The notes under the pieces are model-generated. The model was not told the origin of the DNA and did no database searches. It saw only the letters and a list, made by a program, of their open reading frames with translations. This document shows, in pieces, positions 1 to 10,841 of a DNA stretch of 64,000 bases (the first letter of the stretch is position 1; the number at the start of each line of letters is the position of its first letter). The stretch lies in the NCBI RefSeq assembly GCF_017874355.1, contig NZ_JAGGLI010000002.1, forward strand, positions 62,001 through 126,000, given 5' to 3'. Origin of the DNA: Acetoanaerobium pronyense (GTDB lineage Bacteria > Bacillota > Clostridia > Peptostreptococcales > Filifactoraceae). Both the position numbers and the translations under genes were made by a program.

Positions 1-872
1 CTGTTTTTTCTCTTTCCTATAGATTTAGAAACGAAAAAAGTGATTATATAAATTACAATTAGAGGCAAAAATGCTATTAAGCTATCAGAAAATGCTGGTC
101 TTATCTCTCTTATAAATGTGCCTATTATAGATGTCTGAGAAGCTGCATCTGTAGATAAGGTTCCTGAAAACTCATCAGCAGTGCTAAACACATCTAATAT
201 CATTACTGAAGCAATCGCTCCAACGGATGCTATTGCAACAAGTCCAAAACTATCCTTTTCAGAGGATTTACTATCCTTTTTCTTTAGAGAAATACCAAGG
301 GAAAGAGCCAAAATAAAAGGCACAGCAAGCACTCCTGTTGTGGAACCCGATGCATCAAAGGCGATTGCTAAAAACTCTTCCGATGTAAAAAATCCAAGTA
401 TTAATACAAAAAAATATGATACATTTAGTATTATATACAGTGGTAAATCAAAGAGTATTCTTAAAAATCCTAATACCATCATACCAGCTATTCCCACTGA
501 TACAACAATCATTATTGTGTTGCTTGATATACTCCCAAGAGTGATTGTATCTATCTGGTTTGCAAGTATTAAAAGTCCAGGCTCTGCAAAGGAAATAAAA
601 AAACCAAGTATGAGTGCTCCAGCTATAACTATCCACAACTTGTTTCTTTTTGTAATTTCTTCTCCTAGTATCTCTCCTAAGGGAGTCACTCCTAAATCTA
701 CTCCTAGTAGAAATAATGTTAAGCCAAAGGTTATTATAACAGCTCCTATTATAAATCTAAATATAAGGCTTGACCCTATAGGCACTGCTGTAAAGCTTAA
801 TAAAATAACTATCAAAGTAACCGGAAGTACCGATAAAAAAACCTCTCTCAATTTTTCATTAAATATGTTCAA
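1..872 (-). CDS. DUF1538 family membrane protein (partial, C-terminus off the left edge)
   Basis: I read this frame directly on the minus strand; it has no stop down to base 1. The protein opens with an amphipathic stretch and a helix like LSVLPVTLIVILLSF, then has several hydrophobic segments and the phrase FLLGVDLGVTPLGEILGEE, which I recognise as typical of DUF1538 (predicted multi-pass membrane proteins, possibly transporters; function unknown). The chosen start is TTG at 872, because AAGGATGTGAT, one mismatch from the ideal ribosome binding site, sits six bases ahead of it and a stop codon lies in frame further upstream. It stands alone behind the eno terminator. The long plus-strand frame over the same bases (181-900) is its antisense shadow. 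The family call is from memory of the pattern, not a search. Confidence 0.72.
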   Translation of the reverse strand, partial: MNIFNEKLREVFLSVLPVTLIVILLSFTAVPIGSSLIFRFIIGAVIITFGLTLFLLGVDLGVTPLGEILGEEITKRNKLWIVIAGALILGFFISFAEPGLLILANQIDTITLGSISSNTIMIVVSVGIAGMMVLGFLRILFDLPLYIILNVSYFFVLILGFFTSEEFLAIAFDASGSTTGVLAVPFILALSLGISLKKKDSKSSEKDSFGLVAIASVGAIASVMILDVFSTADEFSGTLSTDAASQTSIIGTFIREIRPAFSDSLIAFLPLIVIYIITFFVSKSIGKRKN

Positions 873-1020
873 ATTTCTATCACATCCTTTTCCTATCTAA
901 TTAAACTCTACCCCTTTCATATGAAAATTAAACTTATCTTATATCAACTTAGTCAAGAGTTACAAGTTTAGGTTTAAAACCCTTTTTAATAGTGATAAAA
1001 ATAATTTTTTATCCAAAATA

Positions 1021-1066
1021 AAAAGCCCTATTTCAGGAATTTTAGTTCTCCAAAATAGGACTTTTA
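1021..1066 (-). terminator. Terminator of the glycolytic operon (after eno)
   Basis: On the minus strand AAAAGTCCTATTTTGGAG pairs with CTGAAATAGGGCTTTTT, giving a long stem ending in a T run. It lies about 55 bases past the eno stop. It separates the operon from the DUF1538 gene. Confidence 0.8.
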
Positions 1067-1119
1067 TATTTAATTCAATCTTTTCAAATCTTTAAATCAA
1101 GAAACTACTTTTCTAATAA

Positions 1120-2439
<1,320 letters not shown>

Positions 2440-2451
2440 TTAATATAACTT

Positions 2452-3972
2452 TTACTTCAGTATTAGTGTAGTTCCTGTCATTTCTTGTGGTTTTTCAATA
2501 CTCATTAAATCAAGTATCGTAGGTGCAAAATCTGAAAGTCTACCACCTTCTCTTAGCTTTGCATCTTTTGCTGCGTCATCAACTAATACAAAGGGAACTT
2601 TATTTGTGGTATGAGCTGTAAAAGGTCCTCCATTTGCATCAAACATCTGCTCTGCATTTCCATGATCAGCAGTAACAAGAGCTACACCACCGAGCTCTCT
2701 TACTTTATCAAGTACTCTCCCAAGACATATGTCCACAGTCTCTACAGCTTTTACAGCCGCTTCAAATATTCCAGTATGTCCCACCATATCAGGGTTTGCA
2801 TAGTTTAGCACTATAAGGTCTTTAGGATCATTATTTAAGTCCTCTATAAGCCTATCCGTAACTTCATAAGCAGACATTTCAGGCATTAGGTCATATGTTG
2901 AAACCTTTGGTGAAGGAACAAGAATCCTAGCTTCATTTTCGTAGGAATCTTCTCTTCCACCATTGAAGAAGAAGGTTACATGAGCGTATTTTTCTGTTTC
3001 AGCTATTCTAAGCTGACTCTTTCCTTTAGATGCTAGATACTCACCTAATGTATTTTCTAATGTCTGTGGTCTATATGCTACATCTACATTTGGCATTGAT
3101 TTATCATACTCTGTAAGAGTCACATATACTGTGCTGAAAAAGTCTCTGCTAAATCCATCAAAAGTTTCATCAACTATTGCCCTTGTAAGTTCTCTTGCTC
3201 TATCTGGTCTAAAGTTAAAGAATATTACTGAATCTCCTTCTTTTAGGGGAGATGCTTCTCCTATAACAGATGGAATTATAAATTCGTCTGTAATTTTTTC
3301 GTTATAGGTTTTTTCTATGCAAGACATTGCATGCTCGAATTTTTGCCCTTCTCTATTTACTATTGCATCATAGGCAAGATTGACTCTTTCCCATCTCTTG
3401 TCTCTATCCATGGCGTAGTATCGTCCTGAGATGGTAGCTATCTTTCCTATTCCCTGCTCCTTCATATAGTCTTCTATTTCTTTTATATATCCTCTTCCGC
3501 TATCTGGATGGGTATCCCTGCCATCCATAAAGGCATGAACTAGGACATTTTTCACTCCCTCTCTTTTAGCCATAAGGATAAGTCCTTTAAGATGATCTAT
3601 ATGCGAGTGTACGCCTCCATCCGATAAAAGCCCCATAAAATGAAGTGCTTTCCCTTCATTTTTTGCATTATTCATAGCCTTTAAAAGATGTGGATTTTTA
3701 AATAGATTTTCTTCTTTTATTTCTTTTGTAATTCTTGTAAGTTCTTGATAAACAATTCTTCCTGCACCAATGTTTAGGTGCCCTACCTCAGAGTTTCCCA
3801 TTTGTCCATCTGGAAGGCCCACATCTTCTCCCCCAGCACCGATTAAAGTATGGGGATAGTTTTCAAATATGGAGTCAAATACCGGAGTATTTGCTTGCTT
3901 TACAGCATTTCCTTTCTCTGTAGGCAGATATCCAAATCCGTCTAGTATAATTAATGCAACAGGTTTTCTCAT
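2452..3972 (-). CDS. gpmI: 2,3-bisphosphoglycerate-independent phosphoglycerate mutase
   Basis: Interconverts 3- and 2-phosphoglycerate using two Mn ions and a phosphoserine intermediate. The 506 residues match the family. LIILDGFG near the N-terminus holds the first metal-binding Asp, GQMGNSEVGHLNIGAGR (about 57-73) holds the nucleophilic Ser, and VTADHGNAEQM near the C-terminus holds metal ligands. AAGGAGAG precedes the ATG. The gene starts 12 bases after tpiA and is followed closely by eno. This is the cofactor-independent, alkaline-phosphatase-fold enzyme, not GpmA. Confidence 0.98.
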   Translation of the reverse strand: MRKPVALIILDGFGYLPTEKGNAVKQANTPVFDSIFENYPHTLIGAGGEDVGLPDGQMGNSEVGHLNIGAGRIVYQELTRITKEIKEENLFKNPHLLKAMNNAKNEGKALHFMGLLSDGGVHSHIDHLKGLILMAKREGVKNVLVHAFMDGRDTHPDSGRGYIKEIEDYMKEQGIGKIATISGRYYAMDRDKRWERVNLAYDAIVNREGQKFEHAMSCIEKTYNEKITDEFIIPSVIGEASPLKEGDSVIFFNFRPDRARELTRAIVDETFDGFSRDFFSTVYVTLTEYDKSMPNVDVAYRPQTLENTLGEYLASKGKSQLRIAETEKYAHVTFFFNGGREDSYENEARILVPSPKVSTYDLMPEMSAYEVTDRLIEDLNNDPKDLIVLNYANPDMVGHTGIFEAAVKAVETVDICLGRVLDKVRELGGVALVTADHGNAEQMFDANGGPFTAHTTNKVPFVLVDDAAKDAKLREGGRLSDFAPTILDLMSIEKPQEMTGTTLILK

Positions 3973-3984
3973 TCTTTACTCTCC

Positions 3985-4731
3985 TTAAAAATTAACAAGC
4001 TCTATAAAGTCCTTAGGCTCTAAAGATGCTCCACCTACTAGTGCCCCATCTATATCACTTTGATTCATTATTTCCTCTACATTTGAAGGTTTTACACTTC
4101 CGCCATACTGGATTCTTATTTCTTCTGAGATATCTTCAGAAGATACATTTTTGATAACCTCTCTAATATAAGCTATTACTTCGTTGGCATCTTCACTTGA
4201 AGCTGTTTTTCCAGTACCTATAGCCCAGATTGGTTCGTATGCTACTACTATTTTTTTTATATCTTCATGATTAATTCCTTCAAGTCCTTTTTCAACCTGA
4301 GATTTTACTATAGATTTAGTATCTCCAGCTTCACGCTCCTCAAGGCTTTCTCCTACGCACATTATTGGAATAATGCTATGCTCTAGAGCTTTTTTCACTT
4401 TTTTATTTACAGTCTCATCTGTTTCATTGAAATACTGTCTTCGCTCTGAGTGTCCTATAATTACATAATCTATCTCAAGGTCTTTAAGCATAAGAGGAGA
4501 TATCTCTCCAGTAAATGCTCCATTTTCTTCAAAATGCATATTTTGAGCTCCAACCTTTATATTTGTTCCCTTAGTTACTTCTTTTAAATCTTTGAGGATT
4601 GTGTACGGAGCGCAGATCACTGCTTCTACATCAGTTTCCTTAATGCTTCCTTTGATCTCCTCAACAAAGCTCTTTGCTTCATTTATAGTTTTATGCATCT
4701 TCCAGTTTCCTGCAATTATTGGTTTTCTCAT
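3985..4731 (-). CDS. tpiA: Triosephosphate isomerase
   Basis: Interconverts dihydroxyacetone phosphate and glyceraldehyde 3-phosphate. The 248-residue TIM barrel shows GNWKMH (substrate Lys, about residue 11), [13 protein letters not shown] (electrophilic His, about 94) and [16 protein letters not shown] (catalytic Glu followed by the flexible lid, about 163-178). The late GGSVKP phosphate-binding loop is intact. AAGGAGGGTGAA stands directly before the ATG. It lies between pgk and gpmI in the glycolytic operon. Confidence 0.98.
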   Translation of the reverse strand: MRKPIIAGNWKMHKTINEAKSFVEEIKGSIKETDVEAVICAPYTILKDLKEVTKGTNIKVGAQNMHFEENGAFTGEISPLMLKDLEIDYVIIGHSERRQYFNETDETVNKKVKKALEHSIIPIMCVGESLEEREAGDTKSIVKSQVEKGLEGINHEDIKKIVVAYEPIWAIGTGKTASSEDANEVIAYIREVIKNVSSEDISEEIRIQYGGSVKPSNVEEIMNQSDIDGALVGGASLEPKDFIELVNF

Positions 4732-4762
4732 TTCACCCTCCTTGTATAATGAATAATCTGCC

Positions 4763-5959
4763 TTATTTACTTTCTAATACATCTATACCAGGAAGTATTT
4801 TTCCTTCTAAGAATTCAAGAGATGCTCCTCCCCCTGTAGATATATGAGTCATTTTCTCTGCATATCCAAGCTGCTCCACAGCTGCTGCAGAGTCTCCTCC
4901 ACCAATTATGGAAACTGCATCTGTATTTGCAAGTATCTCTGCAAGGGATTTTGTACCGGTTGCAAACTTAGCCATCTCAAATACTCCCATAGGTCCATTC
5001 CATATGATTGTCTTTGCAGCTTTTAGTTCATTCTCAAAAAGCTCTATTGTTTTTGTTCCTATATCAAGTCCCATAAATCCTTCAGGTATATTATCAGACT
5101 CTGTAACCATAGATTCTGAAGTTTCATTAAATTCCTTTGCAACCATATGGTCTATCGGAAGAAGAAGTTTCACTCCTTTTTCCTTAGCTTTTTCCATAAG
5201 TTCTTTAGCAAGGTCTAATTTATCATCCTCTACCATTGATGAACCTATCGCTATACCTTCAGCCTTTTTGAATGTGTATGCCATCGCCCCACCTATAATA
5301 AGTGTATCTACCTTTTCCATAAGGTTTTCTATAACTGATATCTTGTCAGAAACCTTAGCTCCACCTAGTATAGCCACAAAAGGTCTTTCAGGATTTTCAA
5401 GAGCCTTACCCATTATCGAAACTTCCTTTTCTATAAGAAAGCCCATTGCAGATGGAAGATATTCAGCTACTCCAGCTGTAGAAGAGTGAGCTCTATGGGC
5501 TGTACCGAATGCATCATTTACAAATACATCAGCTAATGAAGCCAGTTCTTTTGCAAAATCAAGATCGTTTTTAGTTTCTCCCTTTACAAATCTAACATTT
5601 TCAAGAAGAACTATATCCCCTTCACTCATTTCTGATACAAGCTTTCTTGCATTCTCTCCAACCACATTTTCATCTTCTGCAAGCTTTACTTCTTTGCCAG
5701 TAAGCTGCGAAAGTCTTTTTGCCACTGGTGCTAGGGAATATTTTGCTTCGTATTTTTTGTCTGGTCTTCCAAGGTGTGACATAAGGATTACCTTAGCACT
5801 CTTTTCAGTAAGATAGTTTATAGTCTCTAGTGCTCCCTTTATTCTTCTGTCATCCGTAATATCTCCATCTTTCATAGGAACATTAAAATCACATCTTACT
5901 ATTACCTTTTTCCCAGCTACATCTATATCCTTAACACTCTTTTTATTTAACATTGACAA
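4763..5959 (-). CDS. pgk: Phosphoglycerate kinase
   Basis: Transfers phosphate from 1,3-bisphosphoglycerate to ADP. Family signatures are [12 protein letters not shown] at the N-terminus, LMSHLGRPD, the hinge region, and [11 protein letters not shown] near the C-terminal nucleotide site. The frame is open a little further upstream. I place the start at TTG 5959 because AAAAGGAG sits nine bases ahead of it; the ATG two codons later (5953) is also possible and matches family N-termini ([11 protein letters not shown]). A stable hairpin separates it from gap, so its level may be set apart from that of cggR-gap. Confidence 0.97.
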   Translation of the reverse strand: MSMLNKKSVKDIDVAGKKVIVRCDFNVPMKDGDITDDRRIKGALETINYLTEKSAKVILMSHLGRPDKKYEAKYSLAPVAKRLSQLTGKEVKLAEDENVVGENARKLVSEMSEGDIVLLENVRFVKGETKNDLDFAKELASLADVFVNDAFGTAHRAHSSTAGVAEYLPSAMGFLIEKEVSIMGKALENPERPFVAILGGAKVSDKISVIENLMEKVDTLIIGGAMAYTFKKAEGIAIGSSMVEDDKLDLAKELMEKAKEKGVKLLLPIDHMVAKEFNETSESMVTESDNIPEGFMGLDIGTKTIELFENELKAAKTIIWNGPMGVFEMAKFATGTKSLAEILANTDAVSIIGGGDSAAAVEQLGYAEKMTHISTGGGASLEFLEGKILPGIDVLESK

Positions 5960-6032
5960 AGCCCATCTCTCCTTTTGCAATAAAATCCAATTTATTTAAA
6001 AAACAATTAATCTATTTCAAAATGTGAATACG

Positions 6033-6066
6033 ATTAAAAGCCCAGCCCCTTACGGGTGCATGGGCT
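6033..6066 (-). terminator. Hairpin between gap and pgk (internal attenuator or processing site)
   Basis: On the minus strand AGCCCATGCACC, a short loop, then GGGGCTGGGCTTTT form a GC-rich stem with one mismatch and a short T run. It lies within the glycolytic operon, so it should be leaky or act in mRNA stability rather than end all transcripts. Confidence 0.65.
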
Positions 6067-6081
6067 CTATAATTTAATATA

Positions 6082-7104
6082 TTAGATTCCTTTTTTTACC
6101 ATGTAAGCAACAAGATCTACTACTCTGCAAGAGTAACCCCACTCATTGTCATACCAAGAAACAATCTTTGCCATGTTTCCTTCCATAACCATTGTAGATT
6201 GACCATCTATTATTGAAGATCTTGAATCTTTTTTGAAGTCTATAGAAACAAGTGGCTCATCTGTGTATCCTAAGATTCCATTCATTTTTTCTGATTTAGA
6301 AGCTTCTTTAAGTGCTGCATTTATCTCTTCTGCAGTTGCACTTTCTTTAAGCTCTACAACTAGGTCAACTACAGAAACTGTAGGAGTTGGTACTCTTAGG
6401 GCAAATCCGTTTAGTTTTCCTTTTAATTGAGGAAGTACAAGAGATACTGCTTTTGCAGCTCCAGTTGTAGTAGGAATTATTGATAACGCTCCTGCTCTTG
6501 CTCTTCTAAGATCTTTATGGTTTTGATCAAGTAGTCCCTGATCGTTTGTATATGAGTGAACAGTAGTCATTAGACCTTTAACTATTCCAAATTTTTCATC
6601 TATAACCTTTGCAAATGGAGCAAGGCAGTTTGTAGTACAAGAAGCATTAGAGATTATATTATGCTCACTTGGATTGTAATTTTCTTCATTTACTCCCATA
6701 ACTATAGTTACGTCTTCGTTTTTAGCAGGAGCTGATATTACTACCTTTTTAGCTCCAGCTTCTATATGCTTAGATGCACCTTCTCTATCCACAAATACTC
6801 CAGTAGACTCTACAACTACATCAATTCCTAGTTCTTTCCAAGGAAGCTTAGCTGGATCTCTATCTCCTACTATTGATATTTCAAAGCCATCAACGATAAA
6901 CTTACCATCTTTAATTTCAACATCTCCATTATAGATTCCAAAGCAAGAATCATATTTGAAAAGATGTGCAAGGGAAGAAGGATCTCCCGGGTTGTTTATT
7001 GCAACTATTTCATACCCAAACTTCTCTTTTCCGCCATTTTCAAAATAAGCTCTAAGTACGTTTCTTCCTATTCTTCCAAACCCGTTGATTGCAACTTTTA
7101 ACAT
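6082..7104 (-). CDS. gap: Glyceraldehyde-3-phosphate dehydrogenase, type I
   Basis: Oxidises glyceraldehyde 3-phosphate with NAD and phosphate. The 340-residue protein starts with the Rossmann phrase [15 protein letters not shown]. The catalytic Cys is in [15 protein letters not shown] (about 153-167), followed by the His in TVHSYTNDQ, the family residues [18 protein letters not shown], and WYDNEWGYS close to the C-terminus. AAGGAGG precedes the ATG. It follows cggR by 37 bases. Its position behind the repressor and the CggR-like operators indicates the glycolytic isoform. Confidence 0.98.
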   Translation of the reverse strand: MLKVAINGFGRIGRNVLRAYFENGGKEKFGYEIVAINNPGDPSSLAHLFKYDSCFGIYNGDVEIKDGKFIVDGFEISIVGDRDPAKLPWKELGIDVVVESTGVFVDREGASKHIEAGAKKVVISAPAKNEDVTIVMGVNEENYNPSEHNIISNASCTTNCLAPFAKVIDEKFGIVKGLMTTVHSYTNDQGLLDQNHKDLRRARAGALSIIPTTTGAAKAVSLVLPQLKGKLNGFALRVPTPTVSVVDLVVELKESATAEEINAALKEASKSEKMNGILGYTDEPLVSIDFKKDSRSSIIDGQSTMVMEGNMAKIVSWYDNEWGYSCRVVDLVAYMVKKGI

Positions 7105-7141
7105 TTGTAAAAACCTCCTTGAATAATATGAATATATATGA

Positions 7142-8176
7142 TTATTTTTCTCCGCCTGTAAGTTTTAATAAATACTGGGCGGCACTTTCGTCTGTTACAA
7201 GTACTAGGTTGCTATTAATTCTAGCTATTGATAGTATCGCTTCTGCCTTTCTTTTTCCTCCTGCTATACCTATGATGTCCTTAAGCTCTTTATATTTGTC
7301 AAGTTTAATGCCTATAGTACTGGTTTCATGGACCTGCTCACCCTCTATATTAAAGTAGTGACCAAAGGCCTCAGATACAGCACCTTTTTTCTTTATAAGC
7401 TCAAACTCTTCAAAACTTGTTTTTCGTCTTTTAGCCATATCTTCTGCATTTCCTATGCCAAATATCAGCATGTCTATATTGTCTATGGCTTCTACAGTAC
7501 TTTTTACCTGAGGAAGGCTTATTATGCTTTCAATTATACTTTTATCTATATTGTCAGGAACATGAAGGAGAGAATAATTTCCATTTAATTTTTTGGATAT
7601 CATTGCAGCTATATTATTTGCTTGAATCTCAACTTCTTCTCCAAGACCTCCTCTGGCTGGAACTATAGTGACTTCTGACTGCTTTTTTGATTGAGGCAGA
7701 CAGTTTGCAAAGGAATACATGGTGGTTCCTCCTGTAATTCCTATTGTCTTATGTCCTTTAATCTCTGACAAGAAATATCTCCCTGCCGCCTTTGCCATAT
7801 CATTTACAAAATCTGTATCTGACTGGAGCTGCGATGGGATTATTATAGTCTTTTTTATTCCAAGTCTATTTGTAATCGACTCTTCAAGTTTACTTATACC
7901 CTTAATTTCTGAGATAAACTCCATAAGATTTTCTAATACGTCAGTACCCTCATGGGTTATTATCATTCCTGATACCTCAACATTTATGAGACCTTCAGAT
8001 TTTAAAAATTCAACCTCAGACCTTACAACTCTTTCTGAAAGACCCATTTTTGCTGATAGGGTTCTTCTTCCTACAGGACCTGACATTGATATCTCTTTTA
8101 AAAGAAAATATCTTTTTTCCATAATTTCAAGTATTTCAGGCACAATTTTCCTCTGAATATCAACAAGTTTTTTCAC
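7142..8176 (-). CDS. cggR: Central glycolytic genes regulator, SorC-type repressor
   Basis: Repressor of the downstream glycolytic genes. In Bacillus the family member is relieved by fructose-1,6-bisphosphate. The 344 residues comprise an N-terminal winged helix (about 30-80, with [20 protein letters not shown]) and a sugar-phosphate-binding domain of the SorC/DeoR type with GITGGTTM and [17 protein letters not shown]. The start is GTG, with AGGAGG seven bases upstream. Two tandem operator-like sites and a sigma-A promoter precede it, so it probably represses its own operon. Gene order and domain content agree with the Firmicute cggR locus. Confidence 0.93.
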   Translation of the reverse strand: MKKLVDIQRKIVPEILEIMEKRYFLLKEISMSGPVGRRTLSAKMGLSERVVRSEVEFLKSEGLINVEVSGMIITHEGTDVLENLMEFISEIKGISKLEESITNRLGIKKTIIIPSQLQSDTDFVNDMAKAAGRYFLSEIKGHKTIGITGGTTMYSFANCLPQSKKQSEVTIVPARGGLGEEVEIQANNIAAMISKKLNGNYSLLHVPDNIDKSIIESIISLPQVKSTVEAIDNIDMLIFGIGNAEDMAKRRKTSFEEFELIKKKGAVSEAFGHYFNIEGEQVHETSTIGIKLDKYKELKDIIGIAGGKRKAEAILSIARINSNLVLVTDESAAQYLLKLTGGEK

Positions 8177-8193
8177 TTTAAAACCTCCTAGAG

Positions 8194-8284
8194 GGACTAA
8201 AAGTGCCCGCTCTATTCATTAGCGTCCCTGTGTGAGTAAAATCATGCGGGACATTTTCAGACCGCATCAGTCTTTACCGTCCCG
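8194..8284 (-). promoter_or_regulatory. Two tandem CggR-like operators
   Basis: Read on the minus strand, site 1 (8284-8249) is CGGGAC, N6, GACT, N4, CGGTCT, N6, GTCC. Site 2 (8229-8194) is AGGGAC, N6, GAAT, N4, CGGGCA, N6, GTCC. Both keep the 20-bp step between half-sites known for the Bacillus CggR operator (CGGGAC-N6-TGTC-N4, repeated). Each site also has inverted ends (CGGGAC/GTCCCG and AGGGAC/GTCCCT). Site 1 begins just downstream of the -10 box; site 2 ends just before the cggR ribosome binding site. Confidence 0.75.
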
Positions 8285-8295
8285 CTTCTAATTTA

Positions 8296-8324
8296 ATTTT
8301 AACCTATAGAATTATATTTTTCAA
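8296..8324 (-). promoter_or_regulatory. Sigma-A promoter of the cggR-gap-pgk-tpiA-gpmI-eno operon
   Basis: TTGAAA (8324-8319), a 17-bp spacer, then TAAAAT (8301-8296) on the minus strand. The predicted start point falls just before the first CggR-like operator, which is the position expected for repression. Confidence 0.8.
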
Positions 8325-8352
8325 GTCTATTTTTCGAAAAAATCTGCTTCTT

Positions 8353-9702
8353 CTAAATTTCTTTTCTAGAAGATGATGATGGAATTTGCAGTTCTTCTCT
8401 ATACTTCGCAACAGTACGCCTAGATATATTTATACCCTCTTTATTGAGTAAGTCACATATTTTTTGATCACTAAGGGGCTTTTTCTTGTTTTCTTTATCT
8501 GTAAGTGCTTTTATTTTGTCCTTAACATTTAAATTAGATATCATCTCTCCTGAATCATCCATAAGACCACTTCCAAAGAAATATCTAAATTCAAATAAAC
8601 CATAGGGTGTGAGCATATATTTTCCATTTACGGTTCTTGATATAGTGGATTCATGATATCCCGTCCTCTCAGCTATATCCTTTAGTATCATAGGTTTAAT
8701 ACTCCCTTTTCCCTTTTCAAAAAATTCATGCTGAGAATCTACAATTTCCTGTGCAACCTTTAGGATTGTATTTTTTCTTTGCTCTATGTTTTTAATAAGA
8801 AGAAGGGATTTTTGAAGCTTATCTTTTATGTATTCCTTTGCTTCTCCAGCCTCCTTATTTTTAATCATAGACTGATAAAAATTGTTTATAGTGAGCTTTG
8901 GAAGACTATCATCATTTGACCTTACAAAAAAACCTGCATTTGATTTCTCAACAACTACATCTGGAAAGACATATTTGCTGTCTTCATTATCCAGTGCTCT
9001 CGCAGGTCTTGGTTCTAGTGACCTTATTTCACCTATATATCTTCTAAGGGTATCTTCTGTTATAGAATATTTTTTACAAAGCTCCTTATATTTTTTATTT
9101 CCGATTAATCCCAAATCGTTTTTTATTATACTTTCAAGAATCTCATCATGCTTTTCATTTTCTCTTAACTGAATAATAAGACATTCCTCTATACTTCTAC
9201 TTCCTATCCCTGAAGGTTCAAGACTCTGTACTGCTTGTAGGGATTTTTTCATATCCTTTAAGGATATTTCTGCATTTATGGAAGCGCTTTCAAGAGGCTC
9301 CTTAAAATAGCCATCTTTGTCAAGAGTCCTTATGATATAGCAAGCTCCTTTAAAAACATGACCAGAAATTTTTAAGAGTCTGAGCTGTCCCTCTAGATAG
9401 TCATACATATTTATCTTTTCCTTTATAAAGTTTTCAGGATTATGCTCTGAATCCTCATCCTGAACTTCATAAAGAGATTTTGAAATCTTATATGTATTCT
9501 CACTCATATCTTTAATATATTTTTCCCAGTCGATTTCATCTTTTTTTGTGGCTTCAATTGTAGGATTTTCGTTTATCTCTTCGTTTATAAGTTTTTCAAG
9601 TTCAAATCTGTTCATCTGAAGTACTTCAAGTGACTGCTTGAGCTCAGTTGTAAGTATCATCTTCTGAGTCTGATTAAGCTCTAGCCCAAAACTCATCTTC
9701 AT
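8353..9702 (-). CDS. rpoN: RNA polymerase sigma-54 factor
   Basis: Directs RNA polymerase to -24/-12 promoters that need AAA+ activators. The 449 residues start with the Gln/Leu-rich region I (QTQKMILTTELKQSLEVLQM), then have a core-binding domain, and end with the RpoN box form ISRRTVAKYREELQIPSSS that reads the -24 element. GAAGGAGA precedes the ATG. It lies upstream of cggR, as in many clostridia, but has its own intergenic region. No sigma-54 activator gene is seen in the window, so its targets are probably elsewhere. Confidence 0.96.
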   Translation of the reverse strand: MKMSFGLELNQTQKMILTTELKQSLEVLQMNRFELEKLINEEINENPTIEATKKDEIDWEKYIKDMSENTYKISKSLYEVQDEDSEHNPENFIKEKINMYDYLEGQLRLLKISGHVFKGACYIIRTLDKDGYFKEPLESASINAEISLKDMKKSLQAVQSLEPSGIGSRSIEECLIIQLRENEKHDEILESIIKNDLGLIGNKKYKELCKKYSITEDTLRRYIGEIRSLEPRPARALDNEDSKYVFPDVVVEKSNAGFFVRSNDDSLPKLTINNFYQSMIKNKEAGEAKEYIKDKLQKSLLLIKNIEQRKNTILKVAQEIVDSQHEFFEKGKGSIKPMILKDIAERTGYHESTISRTVNGKYMLTPYGLFEFRYFFGSGLMDDSGEMISNLNVKDKIKALTDKENKKKPLSDQKICDLLNKEGINISRRTVAKYREELQIPSSSSRKEI

Positions 9703-9818
9703 GTTGCATTCTCCTTCTATAAGCCTATATATGAATTAGAATATTTCAAAATATAATTATAATATCATACGTATACAAACCTCTTAATTGAATTCTATCA
9801 AACTTTGAGGTTTATTGC

Positions 9819-9861
9819 AAAAAAATATACCGACTTTTAAGATAGTTGGTATATTTTTTGC
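9819..9861 (-). terminator. Terminator after hslO
   Basis: An AT-rich inverted repeat: GCAAAAAATATACCAAC pairs with GTCGGTATATTTTTTTGC on the minus strand. It sits between hslO and rpoN and could act in both directions. Confidence 0.7.
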
Positions 9862-9935
9862 TTGAAATTTTTCATGCGTTTTCTTCAATAAATGAATGAA
9901 AAGCATTATAGATAATAATATTTTTTTGATATAGA

Positions 9936-10805
9936 CTATTCAATCAGTCCCTTGAGCTCCTCTTTATCAAAATGGTATTTTTTATTACAGAAATGGCATA
10001 TAATTTCAGCCTTTTCATCTTCTATTATAATATCTTCTATTTCTTTATTTCCAAGGCTTATAAGCGCCTGCTCAATTCTTTCTCTACTACAATCACAAAG
10101 ATATTTTATATCAATCTTATCATAAACTACAGGATCCAAATCCTTCATTATAATGTTTAGTATTTCATCTGTTGTAGCTCCCTCTTCTATAATGTGAGAA
10201 ATAGAGCTTATACTACTAAGATTTTTTTCAAGAGTCTCTATGGATTCTTCCTTCGCATCTGGCATTAATTGAACTATAAATCCTCCAGCAGCTTTAATAC
10301 TATAATCTACATCCACAAGAACACCTAAAGCTACTGCAGATGGTTGCTGCTCAGAATATGCAAAATATGCTGTAAGATCTTCGGCAATTTCCCCATTGAC
10401 AAGTTCAAACTGTCCATTGTAAGGCTCCTTCATTCCAAGGTCCTTGATTACACTGAGTACTCCTTCACTACCTACAGCAGAGCCTACATCTAGCTTACCA
10501 TCAGGTCTTAATGGAATGTTTACAACTGGATTAAAAGGATAACCCTTTACTGTTCCCTTAGAGTCAGAAACTGCAGTCAAACTTCCTATAGGTCCATTTC
10601 CTTTTACAATTACTGTTAATTTATCCTTGTCACCTTTCATCATTATTCCCATTATGCTGGTTGCAGTAAGAACTCTTCCAAACGCAGCCGAAACTACTGG
10701 GGAAGTATGATGATAGCTTCTTGCCTCTTCTACAAGACTTGTTGTATCTGCTACAAATATTCTTATAGAGCCGTCCTTTGACGCTCCTCTTAATACATGA
10801 CTCAA
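9936..10805 (-). CDS. hslO: Hsp33 redox-regulated chaperone
   Basis: Holdase chaperone activated when oxidation releases its zinc. The 289 residues carry the C-terminal zinc site CDC (Cys237, Cys239) and CHFC (Cys270, Cys273), which is the redox switch, and the N-terminal domain with TTSLVEEARSYHHTSPV. The start is TTG at 10805 (LSHVLRG), supported by AAAGGAG eight bases upstream; the overlapping ATG is out of frame. It lies 36 bases behind the methyltransferase gene and is probably co-transcribed with it. In an anaerobe it suggests exposure to oxidative stress. Confidence 0.95.
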   Translation of the reverse strand: MSHVLRGASKDGSIRIFVADTTSLVEEARSYHHTSPVVSAAFGRVLTATSIMGIMMKGDKDKLTVIVKGNGPIGSLTAVSDSKGTVKGYPFNPVVNIPLRPDGKLDVGSAVGSEGVLSVIKDLGMKEPYNGQFELVNGEIAEDLTAYFAYSEQQPSAVALGVLVDVDYSIKAAGGFIVQLMPDAKEESIETLEKNLSSISSISHIIEEGATTDEILNIIMKDLDPVVYDKIDIKYLCDCSRERIEQALISLGNKEIEDIIIEDEKAEIICHFCNKKYHFDKEELKGLIE

Positions 10806-10841
10806 ATTTCTCTCTCCTTTATTATATAAAATCAGGTTTTA

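Noticed and set aside
181-900. Plus-strand frame of 239 codons
   Set aside because: It is the complement of the DUF1538 gene. Its composition (many Ser, Ile, Pro) is typical of antisense readings, and it has no ribosome binding site.
4908-5489. Plus-strand frame of 193 codons opposite pgk
   Set aside because: Antisense shadow of pgk with Ser/Ile/Phe bias and no translation signal.
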